Shown here: positions 47,791 to 59,500 of the stretch, piece after piece
Layout of the letters: every line of letters begins with the position of its first letter
Numbering within the stretch: the first letter of the stretch is position 1
Assembly: GCF_902459465.1 (NCBI RefSeq)
Contig: NC_047070.1
Location: 13,773,656-13,837,655 of the forward strand
DNA: 64,000 bases
Direction: 5' to 3'
Origin: Asterias rubens
Taxonomy: Eukaryota > Echinodermata > Asteroidea > Forcipulatida > Asteriidae
The notes under the pieces: generated by a model
The model's database searches: none
What the model saw: only the letters and a program-made list of their open reading frames with translations
What the model was told of the DNA's origin: nothing
Position numbers and translations under genes: made by a program

Positions 47791-48173
47791 GAGGCACTGT
47801 ATTGGTAATTACTCAAAATAACTGTTAGCATAAAAATGACTTAGTAACAAGCAATGGAGAGTTGTTGATAGTATAAAACATTGTGAGAAACGGCTCCCTC
47901 TGAAGTAACGTTTTTTTTTTAGAAAGAGGTAATTTTCCTCTTAAATATTTGAATTTGATTTCAGGTACTCAGAATTAGATTTTGAGGTCACGAAATCAAA
48001 CATCTGAAAGCACACAAATTCGTGTCACAAGGTGTTTTTTCTTTCGTTATAATCTCGCAACTTCGATAACCAATTGAGTTCAAATTTTCACTGGTTTGTT
48101 ATTTTGTGCATATGTTGAGATACACCAAGCGAGAAGACTGGTCTGTAAACAATTACCAATAGTGTCCACTGTC
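47791..48173 (+). mobile_element. TTAA MITE, right-arm counterpart of copy 4
   Basis: Full-length member sharing its position with 3737-4118. Right end GTGTCCACTGTCT then TTAA at 48174-48177. Confidence 0.8.
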
Positions 48174-48177
48174 TTTA

Positions 48178-48475
48178 AAGGCATGGACACCGTTTTTGTC
48201 AAAGACCAGTTTTTCTTATTTGGTGCATCCCAACAACATATGCATACAAAAAACAATCTTTGAACATTTTGACTTAGTTGGTCTTCGAAATTACAAAAGA
48301 ATTATACAAGAAAAAGCAACCTGGTTGCACAAAGTATATGTGTGCTTTCAGATGCCTAATAAAAGGCTTCAAGTCTGAAGTCTTGTAATATTTCCTCAAA
48401 ACTACGTTACTCAGAGGGAGCCATTTCTCACAAAGTATGATATACTATGAACAGTTCTCAACTGCGTGTTGCAAG
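48178..48475 (-). mobile_element. Diverged MITE, right-arm counterpart of copy 3
   Basis: Head-to-head with the previous copy. Internal blocks match 3432-3736. Confidence 0.7.
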
Positions 48476-48949
48476 TTTGTTGTGCTATAACACTCGGAGT
48501 CTCCGTAGATTAGTGTGTTGTTTTGTATTGTACTATCTTAAGGTATTCATTGTATTGTCCTGCCCGCCTTCCCCTTTATTTATTTTAATCACTGCATTTC
48601 AGGTATTTACTTTGTATTGCTTTAGAATGTCCAATATGCCCCGGGTGCCAACGTAGTTGGCGTAGGCTGCTTAGCTGATTCTTGTAGTAAAAACCGTTGG
48701 GTCATTTTCTGTTCCTGTTTCCTTTGAGTTCAGTTAGAGTTTTCTTTATAGTTCTTCTCATGTAATTTCCCGTAGTCATCTCCCGTAATGAGACGGCCGC
48801 AGAAAGCCCCAGAATGCCCGAGAATGTCGCAGAATACCACTGAACATTTCCCATGTGTATGGACGAAGTTATGAGTTTCTCCCGGCAATGATGTAAGTTT
48901 ATTATATGACTTATTTCGATAATGTGATTTAAACCCGCCTTTGTCTTAA

Positions 48950-49293
48950 AGGCAGTGGACACTAATTGGTAGTTACTCAAAATAATTATTATCATAAAAC
49001 CTTTCTTGATTACGAGTAATGGGGAGAGGTTGATAGTATAAAACATGTGAGAAACAGCTCCCTCTGAAGTGGCGTAGTTTTCGAGAAAGAAGTAATTTTC
49101 CACGAACTTGAATTCGAGACATCAGATTTAGAATTTGAGGTCTCGAAATCAAGCATATGAAAGCACACAACTTCGTGCAACTTCGACGACCGATTGAGCT
49201 CAAATTTTCACAGGTTTGTCATTGTATGCATATGTTGAGATACACCAACTGTGAAGACTAGTCTTTGACAATTACCAATAGTGTCCAGTGTCT
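48950..49293 (+). mobile_element. TTAA MITE, right-arm counterpart of copy 2
   Basis: TTAA at 48946-48949 and 49294-49297, matching the left-arm element at 2648-2990. Confidence 0.85.
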
Positions 49294-51303
49294 TTAAAGA
49301 GTTTAATGCTTAAGTTTCACTCCGTCAGTCCACAGTTATTGCTTTGTATATTGCTGTTTAATTTTCTAAGAAAACCTCCTCTCCCGATAAACGAAGGCGA
49401 GAAAACAAGAATATTGATTTGTAGCCAGATAATATTGATGAATTACAGACAAAATGCGGTATGATTAAATATTTTTATTCGGTGACTTAAAGTCGATGTT
49501 TTGCTATATCCAGTAGGCCCTATTGTTAAATTGCTATATTTTATTGAACACAAGAATTTCTATTCGCTTACATTAAGATATATTTGAAGGATTAGGTCAT
49601 AATTGCACTTGCAACCCACCCTTGTTTTGGGTTGAGGTTTAGAAACACCTGAACTATTGCCCAATCATTATTCCAGTCCATGTGTGTACTACACCTCTGT
49701 CCACAGAAAAGGTACAGTTTTATGTTTCAAGTGAACTTGTTTATTCAACACTTAACTCATGATAATCAATTCAACAACACTCAATTATTAAAGGCACTTT
49801 ACGCTTTTAGTTTCCCTAATGCAAGTTTAAGTTACTGCTATCTGCATGGTTGCTTCACATTATGAGAGGGCGCTATAGGGTTCAGCCTCCGGACATGATT
49901 GGACCATCTTCTGGTCACCATATTGCCAGTCCATATAATGCGAACACTATACGAGCAAAGCTTTGTAATAAACTTACATAGTCAATGTATCTACCAATTC
50001 AATGCATTTTTATCTGCACGTGTCTTACAGCGGGGAATACATGATACTTAACAAAAACTCATTGCTTAAAAATAACTACATTTTAATTGTCGAATTTAAA
50101 CGTTCATCTCACTTGCTAGTCTTAAAATCAAGTCGGTAATTGTTGTGCGTTTGTATTTGCCGTCCGCCGGTCTGTGTACCGTTCCCACTGTAGCTGAGGG
50201 GACGGCACACACATCCTCGATCCCAATGTGCCACGTGCAACCTACATGTACGACCGTTGCATGAATGTATAATCGCACTGTGACTGTTGCATGAACGGTA
50301 GGATGTGTCTTATGCATGGCACTTGTAATAGGCAGCACTGGTAGACATGGACAATGACGAACGACCCTTCACCAAGCCTTCACCAACTCCCTTTATTGTT
50401 GGCATAAATATTTGCAATAGACAAATTGCGCGGCTGATGTTTACATTTCACGTGACTTATAGTGGATACTAGGCAACGTCGTTTTGTCAGGTGGCAAATA
50501 CGTGCAAAAACTACTAATACGGTATAGGATCTATTTGTCGTAAATAATAAAACACAGATAAGCCCGGTTAATACTTCCTGCGAATGAGCCCGGTTCATAC
50601 TTCCTGGATGAACCGGGCTTAAGGCATCCTAAGCCTTGTGTTATGTTGTGAAGAAATTGATTTTAACATTGCAGTTGGCCCATTACTAAAAAATTGTTTA
50701 ATTTGAGATATTCACAACCGGTTTCGGAAGACGGCTATTTATTTTGTAACACACTACAAAGAGTATTTTAAACAATTTGAAGCATTTGAGACTTGATGAA
50801 TTTCAAATAGACAATGGAATCACACAGTTTTCTGGATGATTCCAGCTTGAAAATTGTTACATTCTAGTGTTGACGAATTAGTGTACGATCGCGCTCCCCC
50901 TCCCTAATGACAAACCAATTCCTACTATACTAAGAGCAATGCCCGCCCCCCCCCCCCTGTGCCCCGCCCCCTCACCACACCCACCAACAAAATCTTGGCT
51001 ATACCGCTGATAACTTTCAATGCAGAGCTCCCATCACATGCTTGAGCTGTCTTTATCCTATCTTTCTGAACATTTTGCAAAAAGTCTTGTTAATAACCGT
51101 CTTGTTAATAACCGTTTAAAACCTCTTCTCCCCGCGACCTGAGAGAGAGTGTCCATGGGTGGAATACCCGCAATTCCAAACCAAATTCTACTCATCCAAT
51201 GAGAACCTCCCGTTTTAAAAACAGTCCGGTCCCTTTTTTGTTGTGTTTTAGTAGTTTTGTTAATAGTTTTGTCTATATCTGTTACTTTCTGAGCTTACCG
51301 TGG

Positions 51304-51595
51304 AGGATGCTATTCCTATCCCAATTTCACAAAACAACTTCCACCACGTGACCGCCAACTGTTGCGCGGCCCTTTTCAATCCCAAACAGGCACAACGATG
51401 ATTGCGTTTTATTTACAGTCCATACTCGGCGTAATGAGTAAGTATTCTTATGCAGCCTCATTGAATATTACTTCTACTCTTGATTCCCACTCGAGACTTT
51501 ATTATATAATATATTTATTTATTTATTGTGTACACTCAGTGTGGTCAAGATAACACTGTTTATACAAATTATATATACAGAAAAGTAACCATTAA
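51304..51595. other. Spacer between right arm and next MITE
   Basis: No gene or repeat recognised. The inverted repeat may continue here, but its left-arm partner is outside the window. Confidence 0.35.
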
Positions 51596-51990
51596 AGGCA
51601 TTGGACAATTTGGTACTCACAATATATAATTAGCATACAATATTGTACTTCGTAAAGAGGATAAAACACTGTGATAATGGTCCTCTCTGAAGTAAAGTAG
51701 TTTAATAGGGAAAGGAATTTCTCCCTAAAGTACTTAAAATACTTGAATCGGAGAATTACGTCAGGTCTGAGCCTCTTTGAGAGTGTTTTTTGTGTGTGTG
51801 TTTTTTGTTTGTTTTTTTTTTTTTTTGGGGGGGGGTCTTTAATTAATTTTATTTAAACTTTAATGACCAATAATGAGCCCAAGTTCCACATATTTGTAGG
51901 GAGTGCTTTTTTTATGCATATCATATTCGGCTATATATACCAACTGTGTTCACTGGTCTTTGACAACTACATAAAGTGTCCGGTGCCTTT
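51596..51990 (+). mobile_element. Diverged TTAA MITE
   Basis: Starts after TTAA (AGGCATTGGACAATTTGG) and ends AAGTGTCCGGTGCCT. The middle is diverged and holds T-rich and G-rich runs. Confidence 0.6.
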
Positions 51991-52558
51991 CAAGGGAAGG
52001 TACACGTTTGGTAACTACTCGAAACAAATATTAACTTAAAAACTTACTTGGTAATAGCAATGGAAAGCTGTTGATGGTATAAAACATTGTGGGAAACGAC
52101 TCCCTCTGAAGTAGCGTAATTTTTGAGAAAGGGGTAATTTAAAAGCAGGACAGTTCTTTTCTCAACTGAGAAGTCTCCCGAACCTCCGATTATCTACTCC
52201 GCGGTAGTAGAATATAGCAAGACAGTTCTCTATAAGAACAAACTCTACCTGGCAAGTAGATACACACAGTGTTACCGCAAACCAAATATACAGTGATACC
52301 TCACCATGCAATGCCTCAAATCCTATATAGGTAATTTCTCACTAAAATAATTAAAGACTTCTAGCTAGAAGTCTTTTATTCCTATCTGAAAGCACACAAG
52401 TTCGTCCAACAAGGGTGTATTTTTCTTTCATCATTTTCTCGCAACTTCGATGACCGATTGAGCCCAAATTTCCACAGGCTTGTTATGTAATGCTTATAAT
52501 GGGATACACCAAGTGAGAAGACTTTTCTTCCCAAATACTATACGTGTACAGTGCCATT
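51991..52558 (+). mobile_element. TTAA MITE with nested insertion
   Basis: Family halves 51991-52145 and 52325-52558 (GAAACGACTCCCTCTGAAG; CTGAAAGCACACAAGTTCG) are split by about 180 bp containing CTACCTGGCAAGTAGATAC and GTTACCGCAAACC, a sequence also seen at 56650-56780. Confidence 0.65.
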
Positions 52559-52585
52559 AAGGTGGTAACCAAATCAAATCCAAAA

Positions 52586-54233
52586 CTAAAATCCAACTTC
52601 TGCCGGTCTTATCCTCATTTCTGTTTGACTTTGGTAGCCCGCGGTACCCCATATGACTCCCTGACCGGTGATGGCCACCGACCCTGGATACGGGACGTAT
52701 ACTCCGTTCAGGTTACTCATATCACACGCGTTATACCACCAGGCACCTAGCATTGTTTGTGCACATTGCCTGCCACTATCCAAATCGTTGTCCCTGTCGT
52801 GGGTTGACCATGCCATTCCGTGATGAATTGTCGTTAAAGAATCACCTAAAAACATAACAGGACACAAGCTGGTGAAAAAAGGTCTGAATTTTGGATGTAT
52901 TTTGAATGCCAACAAACATTAACACAACAATGTCCAGATTGATAGTACGTATTCAGAGCTGATGCTCGCATTGTCCGCACCCATGCTAGCCATTGATCTG
53001 TTGTGAATAATATCAATGTTATAAACATCAACAATAAAAATCCAAAATTGGCGGATTTTATCCGAGGAAAACATGCACTGTTGTCAATATGTTTGTCGTT
53101 TGTTTTGGACACACGTACTTACCAGCTGTTCCAGTGTAAGACCCGACAGAGAGTCGGTACAAATCACCTTCGTCCGTAATAGAGAATTCATCGTAACTGT
53201 GTCATGAGAAAAACAAGTAAAAAACCCTGATTATAGCACAATTATTTTCTTTTGTAATCCTAACCAAAAAAAACAAAAAAAAAACAACAACAACAACACC
53301 AACATCAACTACAGCAACAGCCATGGGCGTCAATCAGGGGAGGGGGACAGGGGGACATGTCCCCCCCCCCACCTTTTGGAGGGTGGGGGACACAATATCA
53401 AATGTCCCCCCCCCCCACCTTTTGACCACCTTTATCATGAAGCCCAAGTTTTGCACTGTGTAAGACGAAACCCCGTGTCCCTATATGGGCATTAATCATG
53501 TGGTCAAAGGATGACACAATATTCCCCCTCAAAATTGGCCCTAGATTGCATCACAGCGCGTCTACAATTGCAAAATTTTCCCGGGCCCTTAATCGGGCCC
53601 GCACCCCGAGCCGTAAAGGCTTCTCACACGCATGCTCCATCGTGAACCCAACCCCACCCAACCCATTTTCGAAGGGTGAAAGCACAGTATCATATGTTCC
53701 CCAAGTCTTTTGACCACCTTTATCATGAAAATCGTGTTTTGCACTGAGGAACTGTGGAGCACTGGAACACAATATTCACACAGCTCATTGTTCTGTTTCG
53801 TTTGCCATTTGGCCGTTAAATGGCCTAAATATTGCACCACAGAGCAGCTAAATACACAAAATTTTCCCGGGCCCTTTAGCGGGCCCGGACCCATGCCGTA
53901 AAGGTTTAACACTCACGTGCTCACTCTTTGACAGTATTTCCCCCTAAAACTCGGTTCATAAGATCCACACTAAGATGCTGTCAACCCAAAAGGTTCTACT
54001 GCTGCTCACATTTTTACAGATGTTCTGTTCCATTTTGACATCTGAGAGGGGGAACATCACCCCGCAGATTCACTAGATTGCACTAGAGAGCATCTACGGG
54101 CTAAAAAAATCCACGGGGCCCTAAAGCGGGCCCCGGACCCCACGCAGTAAATATGATGTCCCCCCCCCCAACGTTTCAAGACGGATTGACGCCCATGGCA
54201 ACAACATCAACAACAACATCAACCACAACATCA

Positions 54234-54276
<43 letters not shown>

Positions 54277-54291
54277 AATCATCAACAACAT

Positions 54292-54332
<41 letters not shown>

Positions 54333-54335
54333 TCA

Positions 54336-54368
<33 letters not shown>

Positions 54369-54838
54369 ACATCGACAAAATCATCAACAACATCATCAAC
54401 AACAACATTAACAACATCAACAACATCAACAACATCAACATCACAACAAGTGTACCATGACGTACAGTGCGTATAGAGGATTGCCACCCCAATCTTTGAC
54501 GATAACAATGAGCTCATAGCGACGCTGATTAGACAACAGGTGTAGGTCGTCATTGCCTAACCAAAACTCTCTGGTGAGGTCGCCAAACCCTGCTTTGTAG
54601 TCCGCCCAGGACAAGTAAAAGTCTTGGGAACCATCAACTCGACGTTGGAACACCTGTGGAAGTTATATCATGATACTTGTGAGTTATTAAAGTAGTTTTT
54701 CTCAATATTCTAATTTTCACGATCGAAGCTTTATATCATGACGTATGACGGTGTCCTACAACTTTCAATAATAATAATATCCTTTAAAACGTCGTATAGA
54801 GGGAGCGTGTGTATTGATAATCTTTGATTGCGAAATTA

Positions 54839-54874
<36 letters not shown>

Positions 54875-56524
54875 CGTATTAACAACGCGCCTTTTGCCAA
54901 AGGATACAAAGCGCCAGGTATTATTACTGCAAGGAGTGGGTCGAATTTTGAGATATAGACCTAATCCTTAAGCACCATGTAATGGTTTACAAGGTGCTGT
55001 GGCGCAATATGCTGCCAATCCAGCCAAGAACACCGGGGCGAACCCCTTCTCTTTTCGATAAGTGCACTGGGTTCTTTTACATGCGTTTACACAACACATG
55101 GGACCAACGGCTTTACGTCCCATCCGAAGGACGAAGCAATGGTTATGTGTCTTGCTTAAGGACACAAGTGTCACGGCTGGGGATTCGAACCCACACTCTG
55201 CTGATCAGAAACACCAGGAGTTTGAATTCGGTGCTCTTAACCGCTCTGCCACGACACTTCCAAATTGTTGTACATCCTAACCATAAGACGTCGATGTTAA
55301 AGGCACTCAAAAAGGTTGCACAAAAACTCATTGTTAGCATAAAAATGTACTTGGTAACAAGCAACGGAGAGCTGTTGAAAGCATTAAACATTGTGAGAAA
55401 CGGCTCGCTCTGAAGTAACGTAGTTTTTGAGAAGAGGTAATTTGTCACTCAAATAAGACTTCAGCTGAAGCCTTTTCCAGACATCTGAAAGCACACAAAC
55501 ATGTTGTACCACAAGGGTATCATTATTCTCATTCTCTGCAATTTATATATGACCAATTGAGTCCATTTTTATAAAGATTTATTTATGCATATGGATACAC
55601 TTAGTAAGAATACTGTTCTTTAAGAATTACCAAAGGTGTCCAGGGGTGGATTTCACAAGTAGTTAAGACTTGTCTCATCTTGAGTTTTATAAGACGAGTT
55701 AAGTTTTTAATAAGAGTCACATGACTAAGTTGGGACTATCTTTCTAAAATCGACCTCAGTGCTTTAACCATAAAAGGCTAAGTAAAAAGTAGAGAAAGCT
55801 ACCGTCTATGTACAGCCAAATGCCAGGGCTGCGTCTTGACCCAATACGTCAGTGATCGATAGTAAGTAATAGTGTACTGCGCTCGGCTGTTAGCGCTCTC
55901 ATTTTGACATCGAAATGAATGCGAGACCAACGGTTCACCCGTACCACGTGACCACCAGGATCATGACGTAGGCTATAGTCAAATCTCTGTGGTAAATTAA
56001 AGTGTGACGTCAGATGTTCAGCTAGCCTGAACATCTGACGTCACACTTCGAGCTCGTTAATGCCAGATAGTGGTCTCAAGCCTTGGTCAATCCCCGTCCA
56101 TCTTCACCTGTCACCTAGGTTTATATGCAGACAACCGAAAGTGCAGCTGCCAAACGACACCTCGGACCAATCAAAACACATAAAAAACTCACGTCACTGC
56201 ACGTGTATCCAATGAAATTGCTGGTTCTGAAAAGCAAGTACCTGTCTTTATCCTTGCGGATAAAAACAAATGTTCAGCTAGATCGCTAGTCAGTCAAGTT
56301 TGATAAATCATGCGATTTACAACCGACTGGCAGTACATTATCCAATACCGATCACTGCTGTACACGACTGGAACTTGCGTCACTTACCGTCCAACCGCCA
56401 CCAGCATTTACCATTTCACAGTACACTGAGAGTGGTTGATCTCGACCTTCAACATTGATGTTGTACACCCCACTGATTGTCTCACCCATCATTAATAAAT
56501 CGTAGCAGTCTTTCCCTTTCATAG
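52586..56524 (-). CDS. FReD-4, fibrinogen C-terminal domain 2 (exons A-D, terminal)
   Basis: A2 56524-56388, B2 54653-54466, C2 53196-53123, D2 52845-52586. A2 has KDCYDLLMMG and VYCEMV. B2 starts VFQRRVDGSQDFYLSW and has FWLGNDDLHLLS. C2 is two codons shorter than the 80-nt C exons. D2 has STHDRDNDLDSG (calcium loop), QCAQTMLGAWWYNACDMSN, LNGVY and MRIRP and ends AEVGF-stop, without the GTAATTAA ending. Intron phases match the plus-strand genes exactly. Confidence 0.85.
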
Positions 56525-59500
56525 CTGTAACATATTGAAATTAAAGTGTCTGAAACATTAGGCAATTTAAATTTCCGATGGGGCAAAGCCTATGGAACAC
56601 CAGTGCAAAGATTAAATTTTAAATTGGCCATGGTGCTAACGCGGGCTTTCGACAATATAATTCCAGTAAGACAGTTCTCTAAGAACAAATTCTACCTGGA
56701 AAGTAGAAACACATTTGGTGTAACCGCAAACCAAATATATTTTGATACCTCACCATGCAATGCTTCACATCATAAATGAGTTGGTTTTGTTTATACTTTC
56801 TTACCTTCCACGGGTCTGATTTTCATCTCTGCGAACTTCATTGAGTGGTAAAGATCTAGCCACGCGCCCCAGACCACACCCTGCCCAACATAAGGTACAT
56901 AATCTGTGTTGATGTATGGGCAGTTCAAGCAGGCATATATACATGCTTTGTACCACCAGGGGCCTAAGTAGGTCTGGGCACAGTGTCTGAAGTCATCGTC
57001 ATTGTCCCGATCCTTCGTGGAGAAAGGTTGACTATTGGTTTGGCCCAAGGAGTCACCTAAGACACAAATGAACAGTGAATAGGATGTCAAGCAGGTTTCC
57101 TTCCAGAATAACGTTAAAGGGAATTGATACCTTTTGTAAATCAAGTTGGGACATACAGGGTTTTTTGACAAATATTCATTGAAAATCGCAGAAAACTGTT
57201 TTCAGGAAAGTCGCGTCATAAGTTGTAGATGCTCATTATTAATGTTCGTCTTTTGAAACGAAAACACTTTCTTTACATTACTCATTTTGATGGTTTTTCT
57301 CATTCTCAAAGAGTACAACACCTCAGTAATAATATTTTAAGGGAAGCTTTCTACCATCATTATCTTAAATCTGTAACCACGATGTTCTGTATTGTTAAAA
57401 AGTACCCAAACCCATACAGTCTTGACTGTAATAAGAACAGGATCGGTTGCAGTCAGAGAGACCAATCATGTTGTATGCATCCATAGCACATGAGCGAAAA
57501 CAATAAACACAAACCAACAAGCCGTTCTTCTAAAATCCACCACTTCTTAAAACATTGTTATCATAACATGGTGTACATAAACCATGTTTATATTTTTATC
57601 CATACAAAGTTAGGTTCACACAATAATAGCAAGTATCGTATTCATTTGTTCTAGTAATCCCCAATCCGCTCCAGTTATCGTTTTTAAGACTAAACGTTTT
57701 GATTAGTATTGGTGGAACGCTTGCGTTTATAGCGTAGAGAGCTTTTGCACACGATGTCATTTCATTAGGGCGCCCTCACATAATGAGGTCAAAAAGCGAA
57801 CGTACATTGGCCAAACCTGTGCGCCGCGCGTACAAATCGGTGTGTTTTGATTGTTTCGTCATCGATTTACCTCTAAGATGGCGGCTAGATGACGTCAATG
57901 CAGGGTCTATTTCAAATTTTGACCTAAGTGTGAACAAACCTGCATCATATGATCCATAGAATGTACCGATGTCCAACCTATACAGGTTACTCTCCGTGTC
58001 CACTCTGAAGTGTCCATATTTGACGGCCATGCTGACCAGTGAAAACGATTGCATCTCAATCCGTAACTGATAAACCCGGTCTGATGTTAGCTCGTTGAGG
58101 GCGTCGTTACCCAACCAGAAGTTTCTTGTGAGGTCACCGAACCCTGCTTTGTATTCCGCCCAGGTCAAGTCGAAGTCTTGCGAATTGTCCACACGCCTCT
58201 GAAAGACCTAGTGATTATGCAAAATAAATAACAGTTACCGTTAGATGGCGCTGTTTCTATATTAGGAGCAGAGCCGTATATGGGTGTAACCCCACCAAAT
58301 AGGAGAAAACAGAGCGTCGAGCTCATTAATATTTTGTAGTCCCTGAAAATATTCTATTTTAGACAGATTTGAGAGCCCCTAGAAAGTGTTTCAGTGTAAA
58401 AATGTTGCCCAAATGTGACCTGGGGGTTGTTGACTTCTAGCTTGAGGTATTTTGGATGACATAGGCCCTGAAATAAATGGTCCTATTTGCTGAGAGGTGT
58501 AGGGACATTTTTCAAGATTGATGCTCGGACGTTTTGAAAATTAGACCTGTGAAGGGGTGTTTTTACTTGGAGGGAGAATAACTCGACGGGGTCAGGGACT
58601 CCCCATATAAAATTGAGCAGATAATAAAAGTTCAAGAGTCAATCAATAATTTTCCCTTTCAAGTTAAAAGCTGTGAGACTTTTAAGTATTTGTTGTGTAC
58701 TTTTTTATATTTAGCATTTTGCACTGTGTGCTTTGGGAGACTATTCGGTGGGGTGAACCCATATTGAGAGAGTTACGACAACTCGCGATTAGAAGCCATT
58801 TATTTCCCCAAGAAACGCATGGGCGAACACGGGGTGCCAAACTAGTCTGCCCATTTAGCTGTGCTTCATTTGGAGACAACATGGCGTTCAGCAACCACGT
58901 AACCAAAGAAAACTGGTCCCTCCATGTCGCAATACACAGCTCTGACTAGGAGCAAGCTTCAGTCAGGGGCCACTTAGAACTATCCATGTTTTATCAATTA
59001 CTGATCTTATAAAAAGGAAATAAAAACAAAAGGATGATTTTTGAAAATTGAAAATTGATTCTCAATTACACGATTTTGTTGTTATTGCATGCGGTATGGT
59101 TGGTTTGGTCAAAAACATTTTCTGAACATCTAACCAAAAAACGTTGCGATATTATGGCCTTAAATTATGACTACTGTTGTTTTGGAGAGCTGCCTTTTGG
59201 CGTCATGCTGGTTGCAACCTTTGACACAATGGCGATCAATGGCGATTGTAGCGGAATATTTTGCACAAAGTCTGCTAATTATCTGAATGTAGGTTTTTGT
59301 GACGTTGACTTCTGCAACCGTGGACCTCCTATTGTCTCTCTTTTGTTTATACAAAAAAAATTTGTTTGTGCAATAGCTCCCATTGGTTTTGTACACGTTT
59401 TCTAACTGTGGACTTTTCACTGGACTCTCTCGTGTGATTTGTTAAAGGTCACCGGTTTGAACTTGTACTACTCTTGTACGCACCACGAAACAGGGCATAA

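Larger units (their letters stand above)
45491..51303 (-). repeat. Right arm of large inverted repeat
   Basis: Reverse complement of 1-5668, about 98-99 percent identical in the stretches I aligned by eye. It starts at GGTGTATTTAGTG (45491), opposite 5668. It differs from the left arm by the LINE at 45681-46920 in place of the 4963-5461 segment, by lacking MITE copy 1, and by scattered substitutions and small indels. The arms enclose FReD-1 to FReD-3. Confidence 0.93.

Noticed and set aside
54153-54553. Thr/Ser-rich and Met/Leu/Asp/Val-rich frames on both strands
   Set aside because: Produced by the CAA/ATC microsatellite. They overlap the true FReD-4 exon B2 only at the edge and lack conserved sequence.
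59055-59405. 116-codon plus-strand frame rich in Cys
   Set aside because: Lies inside a FReD-4 intron, with no repeat of its motif elsewhere, no clear signal peptide and no splice partner.
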